Of a stretch of DNA of 64,000 nucleotides, positions 19,771 through 28,121 are shown piece after piece. The stretch is from Pseudomonas veronii (lineage in GTDB: Bacteria; Pseudomonadota; Gammaproteobacteria; Pseudomonadales; Pseudomonadaceae). The stretch spans positions 35,960-99,959 of the forward strand of contig NZ_JYLL01000021.1 of NCBI RefSeq assembly GCF_001439695.1, given 5' to 3'. The position numbers were made by a program, and so were the translations under genes. The notes below the pieces were generated by a model. That model was given only the letters and a program-made list of their open reading frames with translations, searched no databases and had not been told where the DNA came from. Numbering within the stretch: position 1 is the stretch's first letter; every line of letters starts with the position of its first letter.

Positions 19771-19815
19771 GTGTGTCTGTCGCTGCCGTTTTAGCCAGCG
19801 CCCTCGCCCTCAGGC

Positions 19816-20241
19816 TCACGTCGCAAACAACTGCCCGATATCCCGGAACGCCTTGAACTCCAACGCGTTACCGCAGGGGTCAAACAAAAACAGTGTCGCC
19901 TGCTCCCCCACTTGGCCTTTGAAGCGAATGTGCGGTTCCAGCACGAACGCGGTCTGCCGTGCCTGCAAGCGCGCCGCCAGGGCATGCCAGTCGTCCCAGC
20001 TCAATACCACGCCGAAATGCGGCACGGGGACGTCGTGGCCGTCGACTGCGTTGGTGTGCGCCGCAGCCTGGGAGGCTGTTTTGGGGTGTTCATGAATCAC
20101 CAGTTGATGGCCGAAGAAGTTGAAGTCGACCCAGTGGTCGCTGGAGCGCCCCTCTTGCAGGCCGAACACGTCAGCGTAGAAATGCCGGGCAGCGGCCAGG
20201 TCGAATACCGGAATGGCCAAGTGAAAAGGTGCCAGTGTCAT
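19816..20241 (-). CDS. VOC (glyoxalase/dioxygenase superfamily) protein
   Basis: A 141-residue vicinal-oxygen-chelate protein. The two beta-alpha-beta-beta-beta units are visible: the first begins FHLAIPVFDLAAARHFYADVFG, the second PHFGVVLSWDDWHALAARL, ending DPCGNALEFKAF, where the Glu is the usual last metal ligand and the early His the usual first. The substrate cannot be told; members include glyoxalases, fosfomycin-resistance proteins and ring-cleavage dioxygenases. It is divergent from a LysR gene 113 bases away, which may regulate it. Confidence 0.85.
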   Translation of the reverse strand: MTLAPFHLAIPVFDLAAARHFYADVFGLQEGRSSDHWVDFNFFGHQLVIHEHPKTASQAAAHTNAVDGHDVPVPHFGVVLSWDDWHALAARLQARQTAFVLEPHIRFKGQVGEQATLFLFDPCGNALEFKAFRDIGQLFAT

Positions 20242-20354
20242 CAGGTCAAACCTCTGCGGGTCGTGGAGAGGCTCGAGTTTAGCCTTGCTGCTGGCGATGA
20301 AAAGACGATAGTTTTTGCGCCGAGCTCAAATAATTTCGATGAGTTGAGGCGCCC

Positions 20355-21224
20355 ATGCTGCGTGAATTGAAGACCTTTATCGCGGTAACGCGCCACGGTA
20401 CGTTCGCCGCGACGGGCATGCATATCGGGCTGACGCAATCGGCGGTCAGTGCGCAGATTCGTCAACTGGAGCAGGCGCTCGGGGTGGCGTTGTTCGACCG
20501 CACCGGGCGCCAGGCTACGCTGAATGCCGCAGGCGTTCGCGCCTTGCCGCTGGCCAAGGAGATTCTGGAGACGTTCAACCGCATGGCAGTGCCGGTGGAG
20601 GCCAATGAATACCGGGGCGAGCTGAAAGTCGGGGCGATCAGCACTGCGCAGACCGGGTTGTTGCCCCAGGCCCTGGTCCGGTTACGTCAGGCCGCGCCGA
20701 CCGTGGAATGCAAGTTGGTGCCCGGCGTGTCCCTGGAACTGCTGAGCCAGGTGGACGCCGGCGAGTTGGACTCGGCGATTATCATTCGACCGCCTTTTGA
20801 CTTGCCTAAGGAGCTGCACGTACAGGTGCTGCGCAAGGAGCCTTTTGCGCTGATCGTGCCGCATGCACTGGCAGGCGATGACCCCTTGCAGTTGCTCGGC
20901 AGCCAGCCCCATGTGCGCTACGACCGGGCGTCGTTTGGCGGTCGATTGGTCAGCCGGTTTCTGCGCGAGCAGAAGCTCGAGGTGCAGGTGGCGCTAGAGT
21001 TGGATGAGCTGGAAGCCATCGTCAAGATGGTCGAGTGTGGCCTGGGGGTGTCGCTGATTCCTCAGGCGGGGCTGTGGCTCGAACGCTCGCCCCAGGTACG
21101 AATTATTCCGCTAGGCCATCTGACCTTTTACCGGGAGATCATCCTGCTCAGTCGCTACAACCACCGCAACCTGCCCGTGCCGCAACTGTTTGCCCGCTGT
21201 CTGTTGGCTGACGCAAGCCTGTAA
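20355..21224 (+). CDS. LysR family transcriptional regulator
   Basis: A 289-residue LysR-type regulator. The N-terminal winged helix-turn-helix reads MLRELKTFIAVTRHGTFAATG followed by LTQSAVSAQIRQLEQALG, with FDRTGRQATLNAAG at the wing; a periplasmic-binding-like effector domain follows from about residue 88. The ligand is unknown. It lies back to back with the VOC gene, the classic layout for a LysR regulator and its target. Confidence 0.9.
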   Translation: MLRELKTFIAVTRHGTFAATGMHIGLTQSAVSAQIRQLEQALGVALFDRTGRQATLNAAGVRALPLAKEILETFNRMAVPVEANEYRGELKVGAISTAQTGLLPQALVRLRQAAPTVECKLVPGVSLELLSQVDAGELDSAIIIRPPFDLPKELHVQVLRKEPFALIVPHALAGDDPLQLLGSQPHVRYDRASFGGRLVSRFLREQKLEVQVALELDELEAIVKMVECGLGVSLIPQAGLWLERSPQVRIIPLGHLTFYREIILLSRYNHRNLPVPQLFARCLLADASL

Positions 21225-21259
21225 CATATGCCCCCTATCCGTCCGCACCGGAGCTGCCC

Positions 21260-21706
21260 TTGCCTGTCCTCGATGAAATCGACCGCCAACTGATCTCCGC
21301 ATTGCAGATCAATGCCCGTGAAAGCGTCGCCATGCTGGCACGGCAACTCGGCATTGCGCGCACCACGGTGACGTCGCGCCTGGCTCGTCTGGAGAAAACC
21401 CAGGTGATTACCGGTTATGGCGTGCGCCTCGGCCAGCGTGTGGTGGATGGCGGGCTGCAGGCGTATGTCGGCATCACCGTGCAGGCGCGCTCGGGCAAGG
21501 ACGTGCTGCGCAAGCTCAGCGCCATGGCCCAGGTTCAGCAACTGTGCGCGGTGAGCGGCGAGTTCGATTACGTGGCATGGCTGCGCACCGATTCGCCAGA
21601 ACAGCTCGATCAATTGCTGGACCAGATCGGCAGCGTCGACGGCGTGGAAAAAACCACCACATCGATCATCCTCAGCAACAAACTCGATCGCAGACAACCA
21701 ATCTGA
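21260..21706 (+). CDS. Lrp/AsnC family transcriptional regulator
   Basis: A 148-residue Lrp/AsnC regulator: N-terminal helix-turn-helix (LDEIDRQLISALQINARES, then MLARQLGIARTTVTSRLARLE) and C-terminal RAM ligand-binding domain from about residue 65. The likely start is a TTG at 21260 with GGAG six bases upstream; no ATG fits. It ends about 145 bases before davB. Lrp-type proteins commonly bind amino acids, so control of the lysine catabolic genes next door is a reasonable but unproven inference. Confidence 0.88.
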   Translation: MPVLDEIDRQLISALQINARESVAMLARQLGIARTTVTSRLARLEKTQVITGYGVRLGQRVVDGGLQAYVGITVQARSGKDVLRKLSAMAQVQQLCAVSGEFDYVAWLRTDSPEQLDQLLDQIGSVDGVEKTTTSIILSNKLDRRQPI

Positions 21707-21805
21707 CCGCCAACCTCGTCACTTTGACTGAAAACAATTCAATTCGACGACACTTTGCGTCTTATTAACGAACGCTACGCTCCCTAAACTGGCTGCCATC
21801 TTTTC

Positions 21806-21812
21806 CTATACT
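21806..21812 (+). promoter_or_regulatory. Candidate sigma-S-like -10 before davB
   Basis: CTATACT, the core of the sigma S extended -10, sits 39 bases before the davB ATG in the gap after the Lrp gene. TATACT would also serve sigma 70, but no -35 hexamer is found 16-18 bases upstream. Confidence 0.35.
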
Positions 21813-21850
21813 CAGCGGGTACGTCCCGCGAGCCGCTAGTAAGGTCAGCC

Positions 21851-23554
21851 ATGAGCATTCCGTCCAGCAGCATCAGCAAGACCAATCGCCACCCCGCCGA
21901 CGGTAAAAAACCGATCACCATCTTCGGCCCGGATTTCCCCTTTGCGTTTGATGACTGGATCGAACACCCCGCCGGCCTGGGCAGTATTCCGGCCGCCAAC
22001 CACGGCGCCGAAGTGGCGATCGTCGGCGCCGGGATCGCCGGCCTGGTGGCCGCCTACGAACTGATGAAGCTGGGCCTCAAGCCCGTGGTGTACGAGGCCT
22101 CGAAGATGGGCGGCCGTTTGCGCTCCCAGGCGTTTGAAGGCGCCGAAGGGATCATCGCCGAGTTGGGCGGCATGCGTTTCCCGGTGTCGTCCACCGCGTT
22201 CTACCACTATGTCGACAAGCTCGGCCTGGACACCAAACCCTTCCCCAACCCGCTGACGCCGGCTTCCGGCAGCACGGTCATCGACCTGGAAGGCCAGACC
22301 CACTACGCACAAAAACTGTCCGACTTGCCTGCACTGTTCCAGGAAGTGGCTGACGCGTGGGCCGACGCCCTGGAAGCCGGCTCGCAGTTCGGCGATATCC
22401 AGCAAGCCATTCGCGACCGCGATGTGCCGCGCCTCAAGGCGCTGTGGAACAAACTCGTGCCGCTGTGGGACGACCGCACCTTCTACGACTTCGTCGCCAC
22501 CTCCAAGGCCTTTGCCAAGCTGTCCTTCCATCACCGCGAGGTGTTTGGCCAGGTCGGCTTCGGCACCGGTGGCTGGGATTCGGACTTCCCCAACTCCATG
22601 CTGGAAATCTTCCGCGTGGTGATGACCAACTGCGACGACCATCAACACCTGGTGGTCGGCGGCGTGGCGCAGGTGCCCATGGGTATCTGGCGCCATGTGC
22701 CGGAGCGCTGCGCCCACTGGCCGGCGGGCACCAGCCTGAGTTCGCTGCACAGCGGCGCGCCACGGGCCGGGGTCAAGCGCATTGCCCACGCGCCCGGCGG
22801 CCGTTTCGCCGTGACCGACAACTACGGCGATACCCGCGAATACGCCGCCGTGCTGACCACCTGCCAAAGCTGGCTGCTGACCACCCAGATCGAATGCGAC
22901 GAGACCCTGTTCTCGCAAAAGATGTGGATGGCCCTGGACCGCACCCGCTACATGCAATCGTCGAAGACCTTCGTGATGGTCGACCGCCCGTTCTGGAAAG
23001 ACAAAGACCCGCAAACCGGCCGCGACCTGATGAGCATGACCCTCACCGATCGCCTGACCCGTGGCACTTACCTGTTCGACAACGGCGACGACAAGCCGGG
23101 CGTGATCTGCCTGTCGTACTCGTGGATGAGCGATGCGCTGAAAATGCTCCCGCAGCCCATCGATAAACGCGTGAAGCTGGCCCTCGACGCACTGAACAAG
23201 ATCTACCCGAAAGTCGACATCAAGGCGCGCATCATCGGCGACCCGATCACCGTGTCCTGGGAAGCCGACCCGCATTTCCTCGGGGCCTTCAAAGGTGCGT
23301 TGCCCGGTCACTATCGCTACAACCAGCGGATGTACGCGCACTTCATGCAGAAGGATATGCCCGCCGAGCAACGTGGGATTTTTATCGCCGGCGATGACGT
23401 ATCCTGGACACCGGCCTGGGTCGAAGGCGCGGTGCAAACCTCATTGAACGCGGTGTGGGGCATCATGACCCACTTCGGCGGCCACACTCACCCAGAGAAC
23501 CCGGGGCCGGGTGACGTGTTCGATGAAATCGGGCCAATTGCCCTGGCCGATTAA
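21851..23554 (+). CDS. davB: L-lysine 2-monooxygenase (DavB), FAD-dependent
   Basis: Oxidatively decarboxylates L-lysine with O2 to 5-aminopentanamide, the first step of the aminovalerate route. The 567-residue protein closely resembles, as far as I recall it, P. putida DavB. The FAD-binding dinucleotide fold is VAIVGAGIAGLVAAYELMK near residues 56-74, followed by the amine-oxidase GG-R segment YEASKMGGRLRSQAFEG; the C-terminal flavin motif GIFIAGDDVSWTPAWVEGA is near residue 510. The family also contains tryptophan 2-monooxygenases, but the partner downstream fits DavA. The start ATG at 21851 has AAGG upstream. davA follows after 11 bases. Confidence 0.9.
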   Translation: MSIPSSSISKTNRHPADGKKPITIFGPDFPFAFDDWIEHPAGLGSIPAANHGAEVAIVGAGIAGLVAAYELMKLGLKPVVYEASKMGGRLRSQAFEGAEGIIAELGGMRFPVSSTAFYHYVDKLGLDTKPFPNPLTPASGSTVIDLEGQTHYAQKLSDLPALFQEVADAWADALEAGSQFGDIQQAIRDRDVPRLKALWNKLVPLWDDRTFYDFVATSKAFAKLSFHHREVFGQVGFGTGGWDSDFPNSMLEIFRVVMTNCDDHQHLVVGGVAQVPMGIWRHVPERCAHWPAGTSLSSLHSGAPRAGVKRIAHAPGGRFAVTDNYGDTREYAAVLTTCQSWLLTTQIECDETLFSQKMWMALDRTRYMQSSKTFVMVDRPFWKDKDPQTGRDLMSMTLTDRLTRGTYLFDNGDDKPGVICLSYSWMSDALKMLPQPIDKRVKLALDALNKIYPKVDIKARIIGDPITVSWEADPHFLGAFKGALPGHYRYNQRMYAHFMQKDMPAEQRGIFIAGDDVSWTPAWVEGAVQTSLNAVWGIMTHFGGHTHPENPGPGDVFDEIGPIALAD

Positions 23555-23565
23555 GGAGCCAAGCC

Positions 23566-24360
23566 ATGCGTGTCGCCCTGTACCAATGCCCACCGCTGCC
23601 ACTGGATGTGGCCGGCAACCTCGAGCGCCTGCACCGACTCGCGCATGAGGCATCCGGCGCCGACCTGCTGGTGCTGCCGGAGATGTTCCTCACCGGCTAC
23701 AACATCGGTGCCGAAGCTGTCGGCGCATTGGCCGAGGCGCAGGATGGCGAGTCGGCGCGAACGATTGCCGAACTGGCGCGAAGTGCCGGGCTGGCAATCC
23801 TGTACGGCTACCCGGAGCGCGCCGCGAACGGGCAGATCTATAACGCCGTGCAGTTGATCGATGCCCACGGCCAGCGCCTGTGCAACTACCGCAAGACGCA
23901 CCTGTTCGGCGACCTCGATCATTCGATGTTCAGTGCCGGCGGCGATGATTTTCCGCTGGTGGAACTCAACGGCTGGAAACTGGGCGTGCTGATCTGTTAC
24001 GACCTGGAGTTCCCGGAAAACACACGGCGCCTGGCCCTGGCCGGCGCCGACCTGATCGTGGTGCCCACCGCGAATATGGTGCCGTTCGACTTTGTCGCCG
24101 ACGTCACCGTGCGGGCGCGGGCTTTCGAGAACCGGTGCTACGTGGCCTACGCCAATTACTGCGGGCACGAAGGCGAGATTCAGTATTGCGGGCAAAGCAG
24201 CATTGCCGCGCCGGATGGGCAGCGAATCGCCCAGGCCGGCCTGGATGAAGCCTTGATCGTCGGCACGCTGGAACACCAATCGATTCTCGATGCCCGCGCC
24301 GCCAATGACTACCTGCAAGACCGCCGCCCCGAACTGTACGGCACGCTGCACAAGCCCTGA
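23566..24360 (+). CDS. davA: 5-aminopentanamidase (DavA), nitrilase superfamily
   Basis: Hydrolyses 5-aminopentanamide to 5-aminopentanoate and ammonia, the second step after DavB. The 264-residue protein has the nitrilase-superfamily catalytic triad Glu39 (LPEMF), Lys110 (YRKTHLFG) and Cys144 (ICYDLEFPE). AAGGAG precedes the ATG by seven bases, and the gene begins 11 bases after davB, so the two form an operon. The later genes (davT, davD) are not in the window. Confidence 0.9.
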   Translation: MRVALYQCPPLPLDVAGNLERLHRLAHEASGADLLVLPEMFLTGYNIGAEAVGALAEAQDGESARTIAELARSAGLAILYGYPERAANGQIYNAVQLIDAHGQRLCNYRKTHLFGDLDHSMFSAGGDDFPLVELNGWKLGVLICYDLEFPENTRRLALAGADLIVVPTANMVPFDFVADVTVRARAFENRCYVAYANYCGHEGEIQYCGQSSIAAPDGQRIAQAGLDEALIVGTLEHQSILDARAANDYLQDRRPELYGTLHKP

Positions 24361-24408
24361 TCTGGAGGGTTTGCTAGCATAGGCACTTCCCTCGTATCGG
24401 AAGTGCCC

Positions 24409-26799
24409 ATGCCTGCGCCGGCCCAGCCCCATCACCTTCACCTGACCCTGGCCAACGGCCTGCGGGTTTCCCTGCGCCATGCCCCGCGTTTAAAGCGTTG
24501 CGCCGCTGTTTTGCGGGTGGCGGCCGGCAGCCATGACGTGCCGTTGGCGTGGCCCGGCCTGGCGCACTTTCTGGAACATCTGTTGTTTCTTGGCACTGAG
24601 CGTTTTCCGAGCGATGAAGGGCTGATGACCTACGTGCAGCGCCACGGTGGCCAGGTCAATGCCAGCACCCGCGAGCGCACCACGGATTTCTTCGTTGAAC
24701 TGCCGTTGTCGACCTTTGCCGATGGGCTCGAACGCCTGGCCGATCTGCTGACCCATCCGCGCCTGGCGCTGGACGATCAACTGCGCGAGCGCGAAGTGCT
24801 GCACGCGGAGTTCATCGCCTGGTCCCAGGACGCCAACGCGCAACAACAGGTCGCGCTGCTGGAGGGCCTGGCGGCCGATCATCCGCTGCGCGGCTTCCAT
24901 GCGGGTAATCGCGACAGCCTGCCGGTGGAACGTCAGGCGTTTCAGCAAGCATTGCGGGATTTCCACCAGCACTTCTATCAGTCGGGGCAAATGACCTTGA
25001 GTCTGGCCGGCCCACAACCGCTGGCAGAACTGGAACGCCTGGCGCGGCGCTTCAGTGAGCAACTGCGCGCCGGCCCGCGACACCCGCAGGCGGCCCCGCC
25101 GGCGCTGATGCCCGCTCATACACAGCATTTCCAACACAGCGCCGACGGCCATCTGCATCACGTCATCAGCGTCGACGCCCCCAGGGAAGCCCTGGATTTC
25201 CTTTGTTTCGGGCTCAACGCCTCGGCGCCCGGCGGGCTGCGCGCGGAACTGCAAGCGCGGCAATTGGCGAGCACTGTGCAGGCCTCCGTGCTCTACCATT
25301 TCGCCGGGCAAGCGCTGCTGGATCTCGACTTTACCCTCGGAACTCAAAGCGACGCGGCGACACAGATCGAAGCGTTGTTGTACGACTGGCTGAGCTTTTT
25401 CGCACACAGCGACTGGACATCTCTGCGCGAGGAATTCGCCCTGCTCAACGCACGCCAACAGCAGGTCCAAGGCGCCCTCGCGTTGGCGCGGCATGACAGC
25501 GAAGAACTCGAAGCGCCGGTGTCGGAGCAGCACGTTGCCGCCCTCAAGACCCTGCTCGACGCCCTGCCGCTGCAAGCCTGCCGACATGCGTGGCAACTGC
25601 CGCCCAACAACCCGTTCCTGCGCCCACCCGTGAAGGACGAACGCGCCGGCCTGATTCGCGGCCAGACCAGCGCCCACCGGGGCCTGCGCACCTTTGCCCA
25701 GGACCGTTCCCGAGGGCGGCGAGAGCTGTCGGCGTTGTCGTTCAGCCCGGCGTTGGCCGATGCCCATGAGGAAGGCGCGCTCTACCTGCGCTGGCGGCTG
25801 GATTGCGCGCGCCCATCGACGCTGGAAAACACCCTGGCACCGTTGCGCGAAAATGCCCGCCAGGCCGGCGTCGACTTATCCTTCGACGCGATCGGCAATG
25901 ACTGGCTGGTGAAGATGGTCGGTCTTCACCAACCCATGCCGGCGATACTCGATGAACTCGCGCGCAGCCTGAACCTGCTTGAGGAGGATCGGCAACACGC
26001 CACTGCCGGTACACCGCCGATTGCCATCCGGCAATTGCTCAAGGCGCTGCCGGCGTGCTGTGCCGGCGTTCGACCAAACCCGCCTGCGCCCTCGCTGTCG
26101 TGGGCCCACGCACGCTGGGAAGGCCTGGGCATTGGGCTGCCCGCCCACTGCGAAGCGGCGCTCAGATCCGCCGCCACCCGCTTGCCCGGGCAACCGGCCA
26201 TTCTTGAATCCGAATGCCCCAGCCTCAACGGCCAGCGTCTATGGCATGAGGTCCACACCGATGCCCTCGATGCGGCCTTGCTGCTGTTCTGCCCGACGCC
26301 GACGCGCTCCCTGGCAGATGAAGCCGCATGGCGCCTGCTGGCGCACCTGCTCCAAGGGCCGTTCTACCAACGCCTGCGGGTAGAACTGCAAATCGGCTAC
26401 GCGGTGTTCAGCGGTATCCGACAGATCAATGGGCAAACCGGCCTGCTGTTTGGCGTGCAGTCGCCCAGCGTTTCCCTTGAGGGCATCATGCAGCACCTGC
26501 GCACCTTCCTCACGCAATTACCGGCATTGATCGACGCCAGCGACGACCTCGGCCACCCAGCGCTGGCGCAACAATTCACGGCGCAGGCGCTGCCCCTCGC
26601 CCAGGCCGCCGAACTGTTGTGGCAGGCGCGCCTGGCCGGCCATCCAGCGGATTATCTGACGCTGCTTCAACACCAGATCCAAGCCCTGACGCACGCGGAT
26701 CTGCAGCGCGCCGCCCAACAGGTGCAGGACGCCGCGGGCGGCTGGCGCTGCATCGCCAACGGCCCGCGCAGCGGCGGTGACTGGCAATCGGCAGACTGA
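24409..26799 (+). CDS. pqqF: PqqF, M16 (insulinase/pitrilysin) metalloprotease of PQQ synthesis
   Basis: A zinc protease thought to process the PqqA peptide after its Glu-Tyr crosslink is made. The inverted zinc motif HxxEH is H53-F-L-E56-H57, and the third ligand is E134 in REVLHAEF, the M16 spacing. The rest is the four-lobed M16 scaffold; the second half lacks the zinc motif, as expected. The ATG at 24409 is preferred to a GTG six bases earlier. About 796 residues fits Pseudomonas PqqF. It precedes pqqA by 159 bases, the order known from fluorescent pseudomonads. Confidence 0.9.
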   Translation: MPAPAQPHHLHLTLANGLRVSLRHAPRLKRCAAVLRVAAGSHDVPLAWPGLAHFLEHLLFLGTERFPSDEGLMTYVQRHGGQVNASTRERTTDFFVELPLSTFADGLERLADLLTHPRLALDDQLREREVLHAEFIAWSQDANAQQQVALLEGLAADHPLRGFHAGNRDSLPVERQAFQQALRDFHQHFYQSGQMTLSLAGPQPLAELERLARRFSEQLRAGPRHPQAAPPALMPAHTQHFQHSADGHLHHVISVDAPREALDFLCFGLNASAPGGLRAELQARQLASTVQASVLYHFAGQALLDLDFTLGTQSDAATQIEALLYDWLSFFAHSDWTSLREEFALLNARQQQVQGALALARHDSEELEAPVSEQHVAALKTLLDALPLQACRHAWQLPPNNPFLRPPVKDERAGLIRGQTSAHRGLRTFAQDRSRGRRELSALSFSPALADAHEEGALYLRWRLDCARPSTLENTLAPLRENARQAGVDLSFDAIGNDWLVKMVGLHQPMPAILDELARSLNLLEEDRQHATAGTPPIAIRQLLKALPACCAGVRPNPPAPSLSWAHARWEGLGIGLPAHCEAALRSAATRLPGQPAILESECPSLNGQRLWHEVHTDALDAALLLFCPTPTRSLADEAAWRLLAHLLQGPFYQRLRVELQIGYAVFSGIRQINGQTGLLFGVQSPSVSLEGIMQHLRTFLTQLPALIDASDDLGHPALAQQFTAQALPLAQAAELLWQARLAGHPADYLTLLQHQIQALTHADLQRAAQQVQDAAGGWRCIANGPRSGGDWQSAD

Positions 26800-26822
26800 T
26801 CGTTGCCGCTGCCGCAATAGGC

Positions 26823-26855
26823 TTTTTCCACCAAGACAGCGCTAACTTGGAAAAA
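26823..26855. repeat. AT-rich inverted repeat before pqqA
   Basis: TTTTTCCA (26823-26830) and TGGAAAAA (26848-26855) flank a 17-base loop just after pqqF. It is AT-rich, so it is a weak terminator at best and could be an operator. The rest of the gap up to pqqA shows no convincing promoter hexamers. Confidence 0.35.
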
Positions 26856-26897
26856 AATGCGTAATATTCATAGGCACACATCTGAACATCTCCGACT

Positions 26898-26961
26898 GGA
26901 GGTGGACTATATGTATTACTTGGTAGTAAACGTCCCATCCCTTCGTAGGAGTAAGAATATG
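26898..26961 (+). promoter_or_regulatory. Second ribosome site and in-frame ATG upstream of pqqA
   Basis: GGAGGTGG at 26898-26905 is followed by an ATG at 26911 that is in frame with pqqA (48 bases upstream, no stop between). Use of it would give a 40-residue product with the N-terminal extension MYYLVVNVPSLRRSKN. The accepted pqqA start at 26959 has its own AGGAG at 26947-26951, spacing seven. Which start is used cannot be told from sequence. Confidence 0.45.
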
Positions 26962-27033
26962 ACTTGGTCCAAACCTGCTTACACTGATCTGCGCATCGGT
27001 TTCGAAGTGACTATGTACTTCGCCAGCCGCTGA
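26959..27033 (+). CDS. pqqA: PqqA, precursor peptide of pyrroloquinoline quinone
   Basis: A 24-residue ribosomally made peptide that is the backbone of PQQ. The two residues that become the cofactor are Glu16 and Tyr20 in the conserved EVTMY motif, and the sequence ends FASR. PqqD chaperones it, PqqE crosslinks Glu and Tyr, PqqF cuts it, and PqqB and PqqC finish the ring system. The gene has AGGAG seven bases before its ATG and is followed by a terminator-like hairpin before pqqB, which would allow an excess of pqqA transcript. Confidence 0.96.
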   Translation: MTWSKPAYTDLRIGFEVTMYFASR

Positions 27034-27049
27034 TTGGCTGGGTAAGACA

Positions 27050-27080
27050 ACGCCTCGGCTCGTCCGGGGCGTTTTTGTTT
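27050..27080 (+). terminator. Hairpin and T tract between pqqA and pqqB
   Basis: Arms ACGCCTCGG (27050-27058) and CCGGGGCGT (27064-27072), one T-G pair, loop CTCGT, then TTTTTGTTTT. It is well formed and probably terminates part of the transcription so that pqqA is made in excess over pqqBCDE. Confidence 0.82.
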
Positions 27081-27104
27081 TCAGCTTTGTTTGATGGAGC
27101 GGCC

Positions 27105-28016
27105 ATGTTTGTCCAGATTCTAGGTTCCGCCGCCGGCGGCGGCTTCCCGCAGTGGAACTGCAATTGCGCGAACTGCGCAGGCTTTCGTGATGGCAGCCTG
27201 CGAGCGCAGGCGCGTACCCAGTCATCCATCGCGATTTCCGACGATGGCGTGAACTGGGTACTGTGCAATGCCTCGCCGGATATCCGCGCACAACTGCAGG
27301 GCTTCGCGCCGATGCAACCCGGCCGCGCCCTGCGCGACACCGGCATCAGCGCGATCATCCTGATGGACAGCCAGATCGACCACACCACTGGCCTGCTGAG
27401 CCTGCGCGAAGGCTGCCCGCACCAGGTGTGGTGTACCGACATGGTCCATGAAGACCTCAGCAGCGGTTTCCCGCTGTTCACCATGCTCACCCATTGGAAT
27501 GGCGGCCTGGCCTGGAACCGTATCGAGCTGGACGCCAGCTTCACCATCCCGGCCTGCCCCAACCTGCGTTTCACCCCGCTGCCGCTGCGCAGTGCCGCGC
27601 CACCGTATTCGCCGCACCGCTTCGACCCGCACCCCGGCGACAATATCGGCCTGATCGTCGAAGACCTGCGCACCGGCGGCAAACTGTTCTACGCCCCAGG
27701 GCTGGGCAAGGTGGACGCGCCATTGCTGGAAATCATGGCTGGCAGCGACTGCCTGCTGGTGGACGGCACGATGTGGGACGATGATGAAATGCAGCGCCGT
27801 GGCGTCGGCACCCGCACCGGCCGCGAGATGGGCCACCTGGCGCAGAACGGCCCCGGTGGCATGCTCGAAGTGCTGGAACACCTGCCGAAGCAGCGCAAGG
27901 TACTTATCCACATCAACAACACCAACCCGATCCTCGATGAAGATTCTCCCGAGCGGGCCGAGCTGGTGCGGCGCAATGTCGAAGTGGCTTACGACGGCAT
28001 GAGCATTGAACTGTAG
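27105..28016 (+). CDS. pqqB: PqqB, metallo-beta-lactamase-fold oxygenase of PQQ synthesis
   Basis: A 303-residue protein with the metallo-beta-lactamase fold, thought to hydroxylate the Glu-Tyr intermediate late in PQQ synthesis. The N-terminus MFVQILGSAAGGGFPQWNCN is diagnostic, and the cysteines at 19, 21 and 24 form the known structural zinc knuckle. The ATG at 27105 is preferred to an upstream alternative start because it gives the conserved N-terminus. The TAG stop is the first base set of a REP hairpin. Confidence 0.94.
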   Translation: MFVQILGSAAGGGFPQWNCNCANCAGFRDGSLRAQARTQSSIAISDDGVNWVLCNASPDIRAQLQGFAPMQPGRALRDTGISAIILMDSQIDHTTGLLSLREGCPHQVWCTDMVHEDLSSGFPLFTMLTHWNGGLAWNRIELDASFTIPACPNLRFTPLPLRSAAPPYSPHRFDPHPGDNIGLIVEDLRTGGKLFYAPGLGKVDAPLLEIMAGSDCLLVDGTMWDDDEMQRRGVGTRTGREMGHLAQNGPGGMLEVLEHLPKQRKVLIHINNTNPILDEDSPERAELVRRNVEVAYDGMSIEL

Positions 28017-28113
28017 GAGCGAGCTTGCTCGCGAAAAACGCAAGAACACCGCAGATATTCAGGGTGCACGCGTCACCGTTAACGACCTTCGCGAGCAAGC
28101 TCGCTCCCACAGG
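28014..28113. repeat. REPIN between pqqB and pqqC
   Basis: Two inverted REP hairpins: GGAGCGAGCTTGCTCGCGAA starting at 28016 and its reverse complement ending at 28107, separated by 52 bases. The left copy overlaps the pqqB stop codon and the right copy ends a few bases before the pqqC ribosome site. Such elements are mobilised by REP-associated transposases in trans and can affect mRNA decay between genes. Confidence 0.88.
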
Positions 28114-28121
28114 AGACCCAT

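Noticed and set aside
26846..26867. TTGGAA and TAATAT as a pqqA promoter
   Set aside because: The spacing between the two hexamers is about ten bases, too short for a sigma-70 promoter.
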